This document shows positions 62,511 to 64,000 of a stretch of DNA of 64,000 nt, piece by piece. Source of the DNA: CAWBBA01 sp963741625. Its GTDB lineage: Bacteria; Desulfobacterota; Desulfomonilia; Desulfomonilales; Desulfomonilaceae. The stretch's first letter is position 1, and every line of letters begins with the position of its first letter. The position numbers were made by a program, and so were the translations under genes. The DNA is taken from contig CAVUIT010000009.1 in assembly GCA_963741625.1 (NCBI GenBank), forward strand, positions 310,001 through 374,000. Direction: 5' to 3'. Under the pieces are notes generated by a model, which did no database searches, had not been told where the DNA came from, and was given only the letters and a program-made list of their open reading frames with translations.

Positions 62511-64000
62511 CTATTTCGCGGACCATTTCTTTACGGGACCAACAGCCACAAGGTACAAAAGCTTCGATTGGCCATTCAACCCGAGCAATTCAACCGCCTC
62601 ACCATCATAAAACGCTCCGATTCCGCAACACCCCAGCCGCATGGAAGTCGCTGCGACGTAGATACGTTGGCCAAGTCGGCCCGCGGAAAGCATTGCGTGG
62701 CGGTAACCGCGCAAACCACGGTTCTGTTTGAGAAGTTCAAAATTGGTAAGGAACAAGAAATGGACTGCACAATTGGCCAGCCAGGACTGGTCGAGACAGA
62801 TATGAGCCATGCGATCCATCATGTGGCCCCGACATACCGGGCTTATTGACTCATTCTGCCGGTCCAGCAAATAGAAGCCCGCATCGAGCGCCTCTACGTT
62901 TCCGGCAAGGAGTCCCACACGAGACCACGTCAGACCCCGTCGGCTTCGAGTGACCCTGGGCCCCGATGTCAGAGCAGAGGCTTGTCAAAAGGGCTGCCAT
63001 GCAGTCCGCGGCCAACTCCTCTCGCACAAAGTTGCGCATGGAGCGTCTTTTTAAGACCGCCTCAGCGTAGCTCATGACATCCGGCCATTTTTTGAGTCGG
63101 CTGATTTTACGTTCTTCTCCGGGAACGGGGCCCAGATTTTCGTGGATATGAGGCGGTCCTGCGTCGAGGTTCGATCACGAAAGAAGAGGCTGAGTGAATT
63201 TCGCGAATAAAGGGATAATCGACCTCCCGGACTGCAACACGACTTGCCGCGGCCAAGTCGCTTTCGGGCTTCGCTAAGTCCACCGACTCACTGGGCCCGC
63301 TGCTCTTGCCCCATGCGCAGACCACGGCCAGGCATGCCTCACGTGTCGGGTCCACTCCCAGTAGGTTGTTAACGGACTCATCCGCAAAGTCGTAATGAAC
63401 CTCAAACGGGACGCGCGACAGCCGTGAGAGCCAGAGTCAGGTTTTCGGCCAAATGGCCCGTATCGAGCAGATGATACCGATACGCGCGATCGCGATATTT
63501 CCAGGAGCTTCGATAGAATATGGAAGTAAGGAAAAAGACCAGGGTAGGGGGCGCATCCCGTCTGGTTTTCACGGCACCCGCGAGGGCGAAGTTAACGTTG
63601 CCCGGCCGAAGGAGGGTCAGCTCCTGGTTTGCAACACTGTGGTGGTAAAGGCCCTTATCGAGTCCCACTACGTTCGATAGGCCCACGTACAGCTCGAAAG
63701 GATAGAGTGCTCCAGCGGAAGCCACGCTGCGATAATAGAAATCAGTGCCTCCATACCGGGCCTTCGCAGTCAAAGAGTGGGTGAGCCGAAGTATCAGCGC
63801 GAGGCAATCATGGTCCACCTCAGGGGCCGGCGAATCAGTAAGGTCACGTTCGACGAGCACGGAAAAGTTGTCGGTGGGCAAGACAGTCGGTTCGGGCAGA
63901 GAGATCGTTTCCAGGCCCGGATAGGTTTTGAACACGTCCGGCTGATTTCCCCAATCGAGCCCGTGACTCGACATGCCGTGTCGATCATAGGCTGTTCGGC
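62511..64000 (-). pseudogene. SagB-type nitroreductase/dehydrogenase, multiply frameshifted and partial
   Basis: FMN-dependent nitroreductase-fold protein with two tandem domains. The frame enters from the right edge (RTAYDRHGMSSHGLDWGNQP, the SagB N terminus) and runs through LTHSLTAKARYGG and RSVASAGALYPFELYVG, the flavin-binding site. Three single-base shifts (near 63408 at GGG, 63158 and 62955) connect it to FEVHYDFADESVNNLLGVDP, MSYAEAVLKRRSMRNF and the end (GLLAGNVEALDAGFYLLD...YLVAVGPVKKW). SagB enzymes oxidise azolines in peptide natural products, but many stand-alone ones have unknown roles. Whether this is a true pseudogene or poor sequence at the edge is not decided. Confidence 0.78.

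Noticed and set aside
63396..63410. TGA ending the first sagB fragment as a second selenocysteine codon
   Set aside because: Homology resumes in a different frame (FEVHYDFADES), so a one-base indel explains the break; the TGA is a consequence of the shift.

Overview
The window looks like chromosomal DNA of an anaerobic member of the Desulfobacterota (former Deltaproteobacteria), perhaps of the Desulfomonile/Syntrophobacter type. The signs are a DsrMK/TmcBC-like membrane redox pair, hyp hydrogenase-maturation genes, a sulfolactate sulfo-lyase pair, several branched-chain-amino-acid (LIV) type ABC transporters, many dispersed GC-rich palindromes and a probable selenoprotein. The taxonomic call is an inference from gene content; no 16S sequence is present.

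Layout. 0-1 kb: the 5S end of an rRNA operon, its terminator and a zinc-ribbon protein. 1-11 kb: a Ycf46-like AAA+ ATPase, a complete livKHMGF operon (livH frameshifted), a SYLF lipid-binding protein, a GNAT acetyltransferase and suyAB. 11-18 kb: an orphan hybrid-looking histidine kinase, PilZ and zinc-ribbon proteins sharing a new-looking N-terminal module, and several small secreted proteins. 18-22 kb: a CoA-transferase divergent from a livMGF operon with no livH or livK. 22.5-29.2 kb: signal peptidase I and a metal-efflux cluster (two small exported proteins, a His-rich adaptor, a frameshifted CzcA/CusA pump). 29.3-35.6 kb: an accessory region with a K+ channel, small proteins, a ParE-type toxin-antitoxin pair, a lone HigA, and a gene split by a clean IS5-family insertion. 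35.7-42.2 kb: hypFCDE and glutamate dehydrogenase. 42.3-49.9 kb: a glycosyltransferase and an oppABCDF peptide transporter. 50-54.9 kb: ssb, a small regulator, cysE, ilvC and a stand-alone ATPase. 55.5-64 kb: TmcC/TmcB-like genes, copZA, a rhodanese-ferritin fusion and a SagB-type nitroreductase running off the right edge.

The strongest unusual signal is at 61655-62497: a rhodanese domain whose catalytic cysteine codon is an in-frame TGA, followed at the right distance by a small stem-loop with a G-initiated loop, and then by a ferritin-like domain in the same frame. This fits a selenocysteine enzyme. Second, an IS5-family element can be removed on paper (923 bp plus a 3-bp AGC duplication) to restore a continuous reading frame in an unrecognised gene.

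A caution for any reader: about a dozen otherwise well-conserved genes (livH, czcA, hypF, hypD, oppD, oppA, a glycosyltransferase, tmcB, sagB) carry single-base frameshifts, mostly in short homopolymers. This looks more like uncorrected sequencing error than wholesale gene decay, so these are given as single genes with the break noted.
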